The notes under the pieces: generated by a model
What the model saw: the letters and a program-made list of their open reading frames with translations, nothing else
Databases searched by the model: none
What the model was told of the DNA's origin: nothing
Assembly (NCBI GenBank): GCA_964577055.1
Contig: CAZNWC010000013.1
Span: forward strand, 9,639 to 73,638
Length of the DNA stretch: 64,000 bases
Direction of reading: 5' to 3'
Source of the DNA: PNNG01 sp964577055
Lineage (GTDB): Bacteria > Bacteroidota > Bacteroidia > UBA7662
Translations under genes and position numbers: made by a program
In this document: piece after piece, positions 32,597 through 41,045 of the stretch
Layout of the letters: every line of letters begins with the position of its first letter
Position numbering within the stretch: position 1 is the stretch's first letter

Positions 32597-34135
32597 ATGT
32601 CTGAAGGCAAGCATCACCATAAAAAACGGCACCGCCAACATGCCACCAACAAGGTTGCGGCAACTGGGCGGCAAAAAACAGTCGCAGTAATAGGAGGGGG
32701 CATCGCTGGGATGGCGGCAGCGGCGCGCATGTCGGCAGCGGGTTATCGTGTCACCCTGTTCGAGGGTGCTGCTGAGTTGGGTGGCAAACTTACCGATTAC
32801 CGCTGGGGCGATTTTCGCTTCGATAAGGGGCCTTCATTGTTCACCATGCCCGAAGAGCTGAACGCGCTTTTTGTAGCTTGCGGCAAACGCCTCGACGATT
32901 ATTTGCAATACGACCGGTTGGAACTGGTAACCCGTTATTTTTATCCTGATGGCACCCGGGTAGATGCCTGGTCGGAACCCGAGCGTTTTGCAGCGGAGTT
33001 GGAACAGCAAGTGGGGGAGCGCAAGAGCAGGGTATTGCGGTATTTGGAGCGTGCCCAACTGATGTACGAAACCACGGCGCCGGTATTTTTGCACCGTTCG
33101 CTGCACGATTGGCGGAATTTGCTCCGCTTCTCTACCTTTTTGCGTGTTTTACGCATTCCTTGGCTGGGTGTAACCACCACCATGCACCGTTTCAACAAGG
33201 CTTGGTTCAAGCACGAGCGCACCATGCAATTGTTCAACCGCTTTGCTACCTACAACGGCTCTGATCCCTACCGTGCGCCGGCCACGCTCAACCTCATTGC
33301 GCACATCGAGCTGAACAAAGGAGCCTTTTATCCACGAGGGGGCATGATTGCCATCCGCAACGCCATGGCCCGCTTGTGCGACGAAATGGGCGTTACCGTA
33401 AAACTGAACAGCAAGGTTGATCGCTTTTTTGTGCATGAACACAAAATCAAAGGAGTGGTGCTGGGTGAGCAAAAGGAGGTGTTCGACCAGGTGATCAGCG
33501 CCATCGACATCATGCAGGCCGAAAAGCAATTGATGCCCCGGCACTACCGCAACCAAAAGCGGCTCAAAACCGAACTAAGCACTTCGGCCATCATTTTTCA
33601 CTGGGCCATGCAAGGGCAACACGCACCCCTTGATCTGCACAATATTTTCTTTACCTCACACTACCACCGCGAGTTTGAGCAATTGCGCAAGGGCAATCTC
33701 ACCGCCGATCCTACCATTTATGTGTATGTGAGCAGCAAATCGCACCCGGCCGACGCACCCGCAGGTCACGAAAACTGGTTTGTGATGGTAAATACACCTC
33801 CGCATGCTGATCAGGATTGGGATTTTTTGGTGGATGAGGTCCGAAACTATGCCCACAACACCCTTTCAGAAGCTTTGGGATGCGATACCCGCGCTATGCT
33901 CCTGCACGAAAAAGTAACCGACCCGCGCGACATTGAACGGGCCACCGGCTCTGTAGGTGGTGCCATTTATGGTCCGGCCTCAAACAACAAATGGGCGGCC
34001 TTTTTGCGCCAAGCCAACAAACACGCCAAAATCAAAGGATTGTACTTTGTGGGTGGCAGCGTACACCCGGGCGGAGGTATACCCTTGTGTTTGTTATCTG
34101 CCAAAATCACCACCGAACTCATCACAGGCAAGTAA
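32597..34135 (+). CDS. CrtI/CrtD-family carotenoid desaturase, probable 3,4-desaturase
   Basis: This 512-residue protein is a second, divergent member of the CrtI family. It has an unusual basic, histidine-rich N-terminal extension (about 25 residues, MSEGKHHHKKRHRQH). After this come the FAD motif VAVIGGGIAGMAAAARM and FRFDKGPSLFTMP. The C-terminal signature is GLYFVGGSVHPGGGIPLCL, which resembles CrtD, the 1-hydroxycarotenoid 3,4-desaturase that works after CruF/CrtC hydration. A CruF-like gene is downstream, which supports the CrtD assignment. Ketolase-type activities also occur in this superfamily, so the exact reaction is inference. Confidence 0.82.
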   Translation: MSEGKHHHKKRHRQHATNKVAATGRQKTVAVIGGGIAGMAAAARMSAAGYRVTLFEGAAELGGKLTDYRWGDFRFDKGPSLFTMPEELNALFVACGKRLDDYLQYDRLELVTRYFYPDGTRVDAWSEPERFAAELEQQVGERKSRVLRYLERAQLMYETTAPVFLHRSLHDWRNLLRFSTFLRVLRIPWLGVTTTMHRFNKAWFKHERTMQLFNRFATYNGSDPYRAPATLNLIAHIELNKGAFYPRGGMIAIRNAMARLCDEMGVTVKLNSKVDRFFVHEHKIKGVVLGEQKEVFDQVISAIDIMQAEKQLMPRHYRNQKRLKTELSTSAIIFHWAMQGQHAPLDLHNIFFTSHYHREFEQLRKGNLTADPTIYVYVSSKSHPADAPAGHENWFVMVNTPPHADQDWDFLVDEVRNYAHNTLSEALGCDTRAMLLHEKVTDPRDIERATGSVGGAIYGPASNNKWAAFLRQANKHAKIKGLYFVGGSVHPGGGIPLCLLSAKITTELITGK

Positions 34136-34138
34136 GCC

Positions 34139-34762
34139 ATGCAAGGCCCGCTGGTGACATACCTGCTCGAGCCACTGCTGCGTTGGTGTTTGCTGCTTTT
34201 CGACCGTCTTTGTTTTCGTGCGCACCATTGGCACGGGCATTTGACAGCAGGCACGGGGCCGCTTGTGCTGGTGGCCAATCACTTTAGTTGGTGGGATGGC
34301 CTTTGGGTGATGTTGCACCTGCGCCAAAGCTCTTGGCAGTTATCGGTACCCATGTTGCAACACCAGCTCGAAAAACGACCTTTTTTACGCTGGTGGGGTG
34401 CTTTGCCTTTGCGTAGGGGACGCCAATTGCCCCAACAAGTAGCAGCTTGCGTGCAAGCATGCACCCAAGCCCATCAGGTTTTACTGCTTTTTCCGCAAGG
34501 CCAAATTGCCTCGGCACAAACCTCCGGTTTTGTGTTTGAAGGCGGATTGCTGGGCAAACTGCTTTCTAATGGGGCTACCTGCGTTTTTTTGTACCAGTGC
34601 GTGGAATATGGCCATCTGCCTCGTCCTGAAGTACATCATTTTGTAAAGTTTGCCTCTACCGTTACTACGGCCGAGGAGGCCCAAACGCAGTACCGCTTGT
34701 TTGTGGCCGAATGTCGCCAAGAACTGGCCCAGCGCATGGCCCAAAACATGGAGTACTTGTAA
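34139..34762 (+). CDS. PlsC-like acyltransferase, probable carotenoid-glycoside acyltransferase
   Basis: This 207-residue protein has the acyltransferase motif NHFSWWDG (the NHxxxxD form of HxxxxD) and LLFPQGQIAS, corresponding to the EGTR-type motif of PlsC proteins. FVFEGGLLGKLLSNGATCVF follows. It starts 3 nt after the desaturase stop, and its own stop TAA is followed immediately by the ATG of the glycosyltransferase. The strict coupling with a carotenoid-type glycosyltransferase suggests it esterifies a sugar on the carotenoid, analogous to CruD in green sulfur bacteria. A general phospholipid role is possible but less likely in this position. Confidence 0.78.
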   Translation: MQGPLVTYLLEPLLRWCLLLFDRLCFRAHHWHGHLTAGTGPLVLVANHFSWWDGLWVMLHLRQSSWQLSVPMLQHQLEKRPFLRWWGALPLRRGRQLPQQVAACVQACTQAHQVLLLFPQGQIASAQTSGFVFEGGLLGKLLSNGATCVFLYQCVEYGHLPRPEVHHFVKFASTVTTAEEAQTQYRLFVAECRQELAQRMAQNMEYL

Positions 34763-35857
34763 ATGGAAATGGGAAAAATGGCTGCCATCCTCCTTTTCAT
34801 AGGGCAGGGCTACCGCATGGTGATGGCCATCTTGAATGCTTTTTTCCCCAATGCCAAAACGCCAGCAACCGGCAGCAGCTGGCCCAAAGTAAGTTTGCTG
34901 CTACCCTTGCGCAATGAAATGGCGCAGTTGCCAGCCTGGGGGGCATTGCTGCCTTCATTGATGCCGCTCTTGCACGAGCTAATTGTCTACAACGACCAGT
35001 CGACCGATGGTACAGCCGATTGGATTGAATTACATTGGCAAGATATTCCGAAATTGAAACTGTTGAAGGGAGAGCCGTTGCCGGCTGACTGGTATGGTAA
35101 GCACCATGCATGCCACCAGTTGGCCTTGCAAGCCAGTGGCGAATATTTACTGTTTGTGGATGCCGATGTCCGTTTGGATGTTGATTTTTTCCAAAAAATG
35201 GTGTGGCTGGCTGCGTCCCAAAGACTACAATTGCTGAGTGTTTTTCCCCAACAGCAATACGGTGGTTGGGCCGAAGCCCTGTGGGTGTCACTGCTTTCGC
35301 ACAGCTTGCTCAGCGGCATTTGGTTGCCCCTGGTCCAAAAGATACGTCTCTGGCAAATGGCTGCTGCAAATGGACAATTCATGCTGTTTGAAGCTGCTGC
35401 TTACCACCAAAACCAATGGCATGCCGGTGCACGACAGGTGCTCACCGACGATTTGGCCATTGCCCGCGCTGTGAAAAGGGCAGGCTACACCATGGCTGTA
35501 TGGCAAGCGCGTGAGGGTTTGTACTGTAGGATGTATGGATCGGGCGTGGCTGCTTTGGCTGGCATTAGCCGCAATGTGGTGCCCGCCATGGGTGGCTGGG
35601 GCTGGGCAAGTCTGTTTCTTTTGGTGAATGCCACCGCTTGGGGGTTGGTGCTTTGGGATTACCCCCAGTCATTGCCTTTTTTATGCGGAATGCTTTTGCT
35701 GACCCGTATCTTTGTGCTACAGGCAAGTGCTGAATCGGTTCCCGAACAAATGGGGCTTTGGCCTGTTCAGTTGTTTGCCTGGCCTTTTTTGTGGTGTTAC
35801 GGCATTTATGCTCATTTAACCCGTCGGATACGTTGGAAAGATCGCCCCGTGAAATAA
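34763..35857 (+). CDS. Family 2 glycosyltransferase, CruC-like (carotenoid glycosyltransferase)
   Basis: This 364-residue membrane-associated GT-A enzyme begins with a hydrophobic segment (AAILLFIGQGYRMVMAIL). The catalytic domain has VSLLLPLRNEMAQLP, LIVYNDQSTDGT and YLLFVDADVRLD, the DAD metal site. VLTDDLAIARAVKRAGY follows (TDD/ED-like base motif). Two or three membrane helices lie at the C-terminus (SLFLLVNATAWGLVLWDY, LPFLCGMLLLTRIFVL). Its place between an acyltransferase and a CruF-like hydratase, next to crtIB, points to glycosylation of a hydroxycarotenoid. The next reading frame overlaps its 3' end. Confidence 0.82.
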   Translation: MEMGKMAAILLFIGQGYRMVMAILNAFFPNAKTPATGSSWPKVSLLLPLRNEMAQLPAWGALLPSLMPLLHELIVYNDQSTDGTADWIELHWQDIPKLKLLKGEPLPADWYGKHHACHQLALQASGEYLLFVDADVRLDVDFFQKMVWLAASQRLQLLSVFPQQQYGGWAEALWVSLLSHSLLSGIWLPLVQKIRLWQMAAANGQFMLFEAAAYHQNQWHAGARQVLTDDLAIARAVKRAGYTMAVWQAREGLYCRMYGSGVAALAGISRNVVPAMGGWGWASLFLLVNATAWGLVLWDYPQSLPFLCGMLLLTRIFVLQASAESVPEQMGLWPVQLFAWPFLWCYGIYAHLTRRIRWKDRPVK

Positions 35858-36489
35858 AGGCCTTCACCACTTGGTGGGCCATGGTATATGGTTTTGGTGC
35901 TTTGGGCTTGGCATGGCCTGCTACCCGCGCCTTTTTTTTGGTTTTTACGCCTTACACCTTGCTTTTGGGAGGCATACACCTCTTGTATTGCGAAGAAAAT
36001 CGAAGTCCGCGTTTCTGGTGGAGCATGACTGGGGTGTGGCTCGCCGGGTTTTTGGTTGAATGGGCTGGGGTGGCAACGGGTGCCATTTTTGGGGCATACA
36101 GCTATGGACATGTGTTGGGCGCCAAATTGGCGGGAGTACCCTTGGTTATTGGCATCAATTGGACGATCCTGATATATGCAGCTGCCTATTTGGCCCAGCA
36201 GTCGGGAGTTTCGGCCTGGTTGCGTCCGGTGGTGGGCGCCACTGTGGTTACCTTCACCGATGTGTTCATTGAACCTGTGGCTGTGTTTTTTGAATTTTGG
36301 ACATGGGAACTGCCTCCTTTCGATGCGCTTTTTGTGGCTCCATGGCGCAATTATGCTGCTTGGTGGTTGTTTTCTTTCGCGGTGCTTTGGGGCTTTGAGG
36401 CCCTGCGGTTCAAGGCCCAAAACCAAGTGATTCTGCGTTACTGGCTCTTTCAATTGGGCTTTTTTATTTTGCTGAACATTTTGGTGTAA
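35833..36489 (+). CDS. cruF: CruF-like carotenoid 1',2'-hydratase
   Basis: This membrane protein of about 218 residues matches the CruF/bisanhydrobacterioruberin hydratase family, which adds water to the psi end of acyclic carotenoids. It has about six or seven helices. Family-type motifs are LTP-like FTPYTLLLGGIHLLY, EWAGVATGAIFGAYSYG, GVPLVIGINWTILIY and TDVFIEPVA with conserved polar residues inside helices. The start is uncertain. The longest frame begins at an ATG at 35758 and overlaps the glycosyltransferase by 100 nt, while an ATG at 35881 would cut helix 1 in half. A TTG at 35833 keeps helix 1 with a 25-nt overlap, so I use it. Confidence 0.8.
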   Translation: MERSPREIKAFTTWWAMVYGFGALGLAWPATRAFFLVFTPYTLLLGGIHLLYCEENRSPRFWWSMTGVWLAGFLVEWAGVATGAIFGAYSYGHVLGAKLAGVPLVIGINWTILIYAAAYLAQQSGVSAWLRPVVGATVVTFTDVFIEPVAVFFEFWTWELPPFDALFVAPWRNYAAWWLFSFAVLWGFEALRFKAQNQVILRYWLFQLGFFILLNILV

Positions 36490-36567
36490 GTCAGCTTTTT
36501 GTCACAAAGCATCTGCACAACAACACTGGCAGGAATGCTTGCGTTAGGATGAAAAATCTGCCTGACC

Positions 36568-37224
36568 ATGAATTTCCTCCAACTTTATCGCCAATACGAC
36601 CGCAGCTTTGTGCTGTTGCTCGGTGCCATTTGTGCCCTGTCTTTTGCATTATTGGCTTTTGGATGGCAAACGCAAAAGATGCCAGCCCAGTTGCAAACCT
36701 TACACGCTGACGAAATGCGGGTAGTTGATTTTGAATACCAATTGGTTCACTTGCCCAAAACGGCCTCTGAGAAGCAGACGCAAACCGTAACCAATGCCAA
36801 CCCCACTTTTCGCTTTACAACAGCCACAGCCTTCGATTGGCCTGAAAGCAATGCAACAGGCAAGACCGATTTGCCTGATTTGCCCGATGACACCATCGAT
36901 ACCTCCGATATTTTTGTGCCGGGTGCTGAGGTGTTTCCTGTTTTTCCAGGTGGCGATGCAGCCTTGTTGCGTTACCTCAGCGGAAAATTGCGTTATACGT
37001 CGGCAGCCATAGAACATCGTATCCAAGGAAGGGTGTATCTTAGCTTTGTGGTCGAAATAGACGGCAGCATCTCTCATGTAACGGTGTTGCGTGGTTTGGG
37101 CTTTGGGCTCGACCAAGAAGCCATACGCGCAGTTCAAGGCATGCCCCGTTGGCAGCCGGGCTATCAGAATGGCCGCCCGGTTGCAGTGGTGTATCATTTG
37201 CCGGTACAATTCAGCCTGCGCTGA
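36568..37224 (+). CDS. TonB-family energy-transducing protein
   Basis: This 218-residue protein has a single N-terminal transmembrane anchor (VLLLGAICALSFALLAFGW) and a linker of about 90 residues rich in Thr, Pro and Asp. The C-terminal TonB domain reads YTSAAIEHRIQGRVYLSFVV, then GSISHVTVLRGLGFGLDQEA and MPRWQPGYQNGRPVAVVYHL. TonB couples the proton-motive force to outer-membrane receptors; one such receptor is encoded at 60.3 kb. No exbB or exbD is adjacent. It is separated from the carotenoid operon by 78 nt and may or may not be part of it. Confidence 0.88.
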   Translation: MNFLQLYRQYDRSFVLLLGAICALSFALLAFGWQTQKMPAQLQTLHADEMRVVDFEYQLVHLPKTASEKQTQTVTNANPTFRFTTATAFDWPESNATGKTDLPDLPDDTIDTSDIFVPGAEVFPVFPGGDAALLRYLSGKLRYTSAAIEHRIQGRVYLSFVVEIDGSISHVTVLRGLGFGLDQEAIRAVQGMPRWQPGYQNGRPVAVVYHLPVQFSLR

Positions 37225-37225
37225 G

Positions 37226-38722
37226 TCAGTCGGGCTCGGCCAATTCGTCGGCCTCAGCAAATGGGAGGCCGATGATTTTGTGTGCTTGCTGCATGCCGCT
37301 GTGGTTATCAGCTACCAGCAACAATTTATCGCCTTCTGCCAATATTGTACTGCCACCGGGTGTCAAAAACCGGCCATCGCGCTCTACCATGGCAATGAGT
37401 GTGTTGCGGGGGAAGTGCAGGTCGAGTATGGTTTTACCGTGGGCAGGACTGCCTGGGGCAATTACCACTTCGCGTAGAACCGACTTAAAGCCTTCTTGCA
37501 ACAACATATCGATATTGTTGCGCTGTTTCACCCGTTCAGGCAAAGCCACATGCAACCAATGTGCTACACTGCTGAGGGTGGTGCCCTGCAGCAATACCGA
37601 ACTTACCGAAATCACGAACACAATGCCAAAAATGGCATTGGCTTTTTCTACGCCAGCCAACAGAGGGTAGGTGGCAAATACAATGGGAACGGCACCGCGC
37701 AATCCAACCCAACTGATGAACCAGCGTGCCCGGTTTTTCATTTTGAATGGGGCCAAGCTGATAAAAACGCTGAGTGGGCGCGCCACAAACATGAGAAACA
37801 GCGAAACAATGAGCCCGATTCCCAACATGGGCAGCAGTTCCGATGGATATACCAAAAGTCCTAAGGTGAGGAACAGCACTATTTGCATGAGCCAGGCATA
37901 ACCATCGAATGCCTGCAAAATGGTTCGTTTGTGCAAGATGTCCTGGTTGCCCAAATACACCGCGCTGAGATAAATGGCAAGGAAACCATTTCCGCCAATG
38001 GACTCGGTGGTGGTAAAGGTGATGAACATCAGGGCAATGACCAAAACCGGATAGAGTCCTTCATACTCAGGCCGCAATTGGTTGATGATGCGTGTATTGA
38101 GCCATCCAAATCCCAAACCCAAGACAGCACCCAGGCTAATTTGCTGCAAAAAAACCAGCAGCAGCATCCATCCCGAGCTGTCGGGTTGCAGCACCAAGCC
38201 TGTAAAGGCGATGGTTAGGAAGTAAGCCATCGGGTCGTTGCTTCCCGATTCTAACTCGAGTGTAGGACGTAAATGGTGTTTGAGTGCCAGGTTTTTGGAA
38301 CGCAAAATGCTGAACACTGCTGCCGCATCTGTCGACGATACGATGGCACCCAGCAAAAGTCCTTCGAACAAGCTAAAGGGCGTAATCGAATGCACAAAAA
38401 AGCCAACAGCCAGGGTGGTGCACAATACGCCCACGGTCGACAAAACAGCTCCTTGGCGCAGAACGGGGCGTATGGCCTTGAAATCAGTGTCTAATCCGCC
38501 AGCAAATAAGATGAAGTTCAACGCCACTACCCCTATGAACTGTGCCATTTTGGGGTCGTTGAAATAAATACCGCCAATGCCTTCGGAACCTGCCAGCATG
38601 CCCACGCTGAGGAAGAGCAAAAGGGTAGGGACTCCAAATTTGTAAGAAGTTTTGCCAGCTAGTACACTAAAAAACAGCAACAAAGAGCCAATGAGCAGGA
38701 TGTTCTCGGTGCTTAAGGTCAT
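37226..38722 (-). CDS. Potassium/proton antiporter, CPA1 family with TrkA-C domain (NhaP2/CvrA type)
   Basis: This 498-residue inner-membrane protein has about twelve helices in the first 385 residues. Ion-transport signatures include LNFILFAGGLDTDF, AIVSSTDAAAVFSILRS and LELESGSNDPMAYFL, the ND motif of electroneutral exchangers. The C-terminal part (residues 415-490) is a TrkA-C/RCK_C domain (IAPGSPAHGKTILDL, then GDKLLLVADN), which binds regulatory ligands. This combination is typical of NhaP2/CvrA potassium/proton antiporters. It is convergent with the TonB gene, with a 1-nt gap between stops. Confidence 0.9.
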   Translation of the reverse strand: MTLSTENILLIGSLLLFFSVLAGKTSYKFGVPTLLLFLSVGMLAGSEGIGGIYFNDPKMAQFIGVVALNFILFAGGLDTDFKAIRPVLRQGAVLSTVGVLCTTLAVGFFVHSITPFSLFEGLLLGAIVSSTDAAAVFSILRSKNLALKHHLRPTLELESGSNDPMAYFLTIAFTGLVLQPDSSGWMLLLVFLQQISLGAVLGLGFGWLNTRIINQLRPEYEGLYPVLVIALMFITFTTTESIGGNGFLAIYLSAVYLGNQDILHKRTILQAFDGYAWLMQIVLFLTLGLLVYPSELLPMLGIGLIVSLFLMFVARPLSVFISLAPFKMKNRARWFISWVGLRGAVPIVFATYPLLAGVEKANAIFGIVFVISVSSVLLQGTTLSSVAHWLHVALPERVKQRNNIDMLLQEGFKSVLREVVIAPGSPAHGKTILDLHFPRNTLIAMVERDGRFLTPGGSTILAEGDKLLLVADNHSGMQQAHKIIGLPFAEADELAEPD

Positions 38723-38826
38723 GTTGTAAAAGTACGTAAAACTGGAGAATAGCCGTCAGCGTTACGCGGATAGCCGACGGCGGTCAGCCAAATGCAGACA
38801 GTATACAGCTGATGGCCGATCGCCAA

Positions 38827-39777
38827 TTACTCATTCACCACGCCCATGCTGCAGAATTTTTCAATCCGCTGCTCAATCCGCTGCTCTGGTGTCAATTGGT
38901 CGAGTTCCGCCAAAGTTTTCACCAAATGCTCCTTGAGGGTATTGGCCATGGCCTGTGGGTCGTTGTGTGCTCCGCCTACTGGCTCGGGAATGATGCCGTC
39001 GATGAGTTTGTTTTTGAGCATTTCTTCGGCGGTGAGTTTGAGGGCTTCGGCAGCAACTTCCTTGTAGTCCCAGCTTCGCCACAAAATCGAGGAGCAGCTT
39101 TCGGGTGAAATTACCGAATACCAGGTGTTTTCGAGCATGAATACGCGGTCGCCCACGCCAATGCCAATGGCACCGCCTGAAGCTCCTTCACCTACAATTA
39201 CACAAATCACCGGAACCTTCAGCATGAACATCTCGCGGATGTTGTGGGCAATGGCCTCGGCCTGTCCGCGCTCCTCGGCTTCGATGCCCGGAAAAGCACC
39301 AGGGGTATCGATGAAAGTGACAATGGGTTTGCCCAGTTTTTCAGCGGTCTTCATCAAACGGAGGGCCTTCCGGTAACCTTCGGGATTGGCCATGCCAAAA
39401 TTGCGGTATTGACGCATTTTGGTATTGATGCCTTTTTGGTGCCCGATGAACATCACGGTACGCCCTTCCAAACTGGCAAATCCACCCACAATGGCCTTGT
39501 CGTCGCCAAAGGCACGGTCGCCATGCATCTCGGTCCAGTCGCTGCACATGTTTTCTACGTAAAACAGCGTATAAGGCCGTTCCATATGGCGCGAAACCTG
39601 TACTTTTTGCCAGCCATTGAGGTTGGCGTACAGCTTTTTACGCTCACTTTCGATGCGGTCTTCCAGCTCGCTGATCGACTGGCTTACGTCGGCTTTGCCC
39701 TTTTGTTGTATTTCTTTCAGTTTATCGAGCTCTTCGTACAGCTCCTGAATGGGTTTTTCGAAGTCGAGAAAAATCAT
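38827..39777 (-). CDS. accA: Acetyl-CoA carboxylase carboxyltransferase subunit alpha
   Basis: This 316-residue alpha subunit pairs with AccD to transfer the carboxyl group from biotin to acetyl-CoA in the first step of fatty-acid synthesis. The coiled N-terminus (LDFEKPIQELYEELDKLKEI) and HMERPYTLFYVENMCSDWTE are typical. The core FIDTPGAFPGIEAEERGQAE, VIVGEGASGGAIGIGVGDRV and SVISPESCSSILWR are diagnostic of AccA. accD lies about 14 kb away at 53.2 kb on the other strand, so the two subunits are not in one operon. Confidence 0.96.
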   Translation of the reverse strand: MIFLDFEKPIQELYEELDKLKEIQQKGKADVSQSISELEDRIESERKKLYANLNGWQKVQVSRHMERPYTLFYVENMCSDWTEMHGDRAFGDDKAIVGGFASLEGRTVMFIGHQKGINTKMRQYRNFGMANPEGYRKALRLMKTAEKLGKPIVTFIDTPGAFPGIEAEERGQAEAIAHNIREMFMLKVPVICVIVGEGASGGAIGIGVGDRVFMLENTWYSVISPESCSSILWRSWDYKEVAAEALKLTAEEMLKNKLIDGIIPEPVGGAHNDPQAMANTLKEHLVKTLAELDQLTPEQRIEQRIEKFCSMGVVNE

Positions 39778-39866
39778 ATCCGGCGATTTGGGCAGCTAAG
39801 ATAGGCATTCGGGTTGAACTCACCAGCGCGACCCGTGCATCCAATGAAATGCCAGGGCTGTAAATC

Positions 39867-39896
39867 GAAAAAGCCTCGGATTTCTCCGAGGCTTTT
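39867..39896 (-). terminator. Terminator of tRNA-Asp
   Basis: A 12-bp stem AAAAGCCTCGGA/TCCGAGGCTTTT with a 4-nt loop, followed on the minus strand by a T run, begins 1-2 nt after the tRNA 3' end. Confidence 0.9.
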
Positions 39897-39897
39897 G

Positions 39898-39971
39898 CGG
39901 TCCGGACGGGACTCGAACCCGCGACCCCATGCGTGACAGGCATGTATTCTAACCGACTGAACTACCGAACC
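39898..39971 (-). tRNA. tRNA-Asp (anticodon GTC)
   Basis: A 74-nt cloverleaf on the minus strand. The acceptor stem pairs GGTTCGG with CCGGACC, and the discriminator is G, as expected for Asp. The anticodon stem-loop is CATGC-CTGTCAC-GCATG with GTC at the centre. The T arm contains GGTTCGAGTCC. CCA is not encoded. A terminator follows at once, so it is a single-gene transcript. Confidence 0.96.
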
Positions 39972-40119
39972 GTTCAACGTGGGTGCAAATATACGGCGCT
40001 TCCGAAGCTGTGCAATAGGTTTGGGTAAAAAAGACGAAAAAAATAGCAAGTAAAAGCGCGGCTTGTTGCTAAGGCTTTCACTTTGAAAAGTTTAACAAGG
40101 CAGACATTTCTGGAAAATT

Positions 40120-40653
40120 TTACTCAATGAGCGAAGCCCGCACCTCAAATGCTGGCAGTACTTCCAGTCGGGTATCGGATGTAACAAGCTGACGTGTGGT
40201 AGCTTGCACGCGCAGGCTGATGCGGTCTTTGGTGAGGTAGTCTTTGAAATTAGTGTCTTTGTCGGCGGTCAATTCCAAACTGCGCCTGCCATCGGCAGGT
40301 ATATCCACAGCACTGGCCAATTCCACTTCGGGCAAATCAGGGGCGCTCATGTACACCCGCAAGGTCCGTAGAAAATCAAAGCTGGTTTGAGCGGGCGAGA
40401 TAATGTTGATGTCGAGTCGGCTCAGTTTGATTTCACGTACCAAAGCCGGAGTCGTACGGTTTGATTCAAAACTACTGTCGGAGTTGGTGGTGATGTCGGG
40501 CGATACCAGGTTAATCGGTAAGTTTAACCCGGAGCTCGAAGGAATAATGACTTCGGTGCGGGTGGTGAGGTTGAATGTAACACCCTCTTTGGCTTTTTGG
40601 CAAGCTATGCCAAGGAAGGCAAAACCCAATAAAAGAAGCAGTTTACGTTTCAT
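40120..40653 (-). CDS. Hypothetical lipoprotein
   Basis: This 177-residue protein has a lipoprotein signal peptide (LLLLLGFAFLGIAC, lipobox LGIAC with Cys at residue 18). The mature part is beta-rich (VTFNLTTRTEVIIPSS, then ISLRVQATTRQLV) and has no recognised domain or catalytic motif. It should be anchored in the periplasm or outer membrane. Its start overlaps the last codons of the kinase remnant by 4 nt, so it may once have shared a transcript with that kinase. Function unknown. Confidence 0.72.
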   Translation of the reverse strand: MKRKLLLLLGFAFLGIACQKAKEGVTFNLTTRTEVIIPSSSGLNLPINLVSPDITTNSDSSFESNRTTPALVREIKLSRLDINIISPAQTSFDFLRTLRVYMSAPDLPEVELASAVDIPADGRRSLELTADKDTNFKDYLTKDRISLRVQATTRQLVTSDTRLEVLPAFEVRASLIE

Positions 40654-40911
40654 AGCTTTGGAAGTTGAATGCGGAAGGTGGCTCCATTGCCGGGAGCGCT
40701 GTCGATGAGCAATTTGCCTTGCTGACTGCGCACAAACTCACGCACCAGTAACAAGCCAAGGCCGTTACTTCGGGTGCCAAGGTTGCTGTAACGTGCCTCC
40801 CAACTGCACAATTTCATTGAAATCTTCTTTTTCGGGCATGTCAGGAATATTGAAGTATTGCAAAGCCAATAGGCGCTCGCGTTCATTTTCAGGGAGGGGT
40901 GCTACGGCCAT
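40650..40911 (-). pseudogene. Remnant of a GAF-domain histidine kinase (internal deletion)
   Basis: Only the two ends of the gene remain. From the ATG at 40911 the frame reads MAVAPLPENERERLLALQYF and then NIPDMPEKEDFNEIVQLGG, the characteristic start of a GAF domain in sensor kinases. About 40 codons later, in another frame, the sequence reads TRSNGLGLLLVREFVRSQQG and then KLLIDSAPGNGATFRIQL, the final G boxes of a HATPase_c domain. The rest of the GAF domain, the dimerisation helix and most of the ATPase are absent. The joint near 40780-40800 is out of frame. This is a deletion derivative, not a working kinase. Confidence 0.8.
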
Positions 40912-41045
40912 GTGTATGCTTCTCGCGTTAAAAACAAATAATTTGGCATTGGTAATGCCATGATAAACTATATTGGTGTTCGTAATCTGGAAAGAGTTTT
41001 GTGCCATTGCCAGATAGAAGGTAATGACAGCAATTTTAAGCCGAT

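Noticed and set aside
34283..34762. Minus-strand frames inside the acyltransferase and glycosyltransferase genes
   Set aside because: They have no recognisable domain, and the plus-strand genes carry complete catalytic motifs.
39722..40049. Open frames covering the tRNA-Asp locus
   Set aside because: They read through a complete tRNA and its terminator and have no domain similarity.
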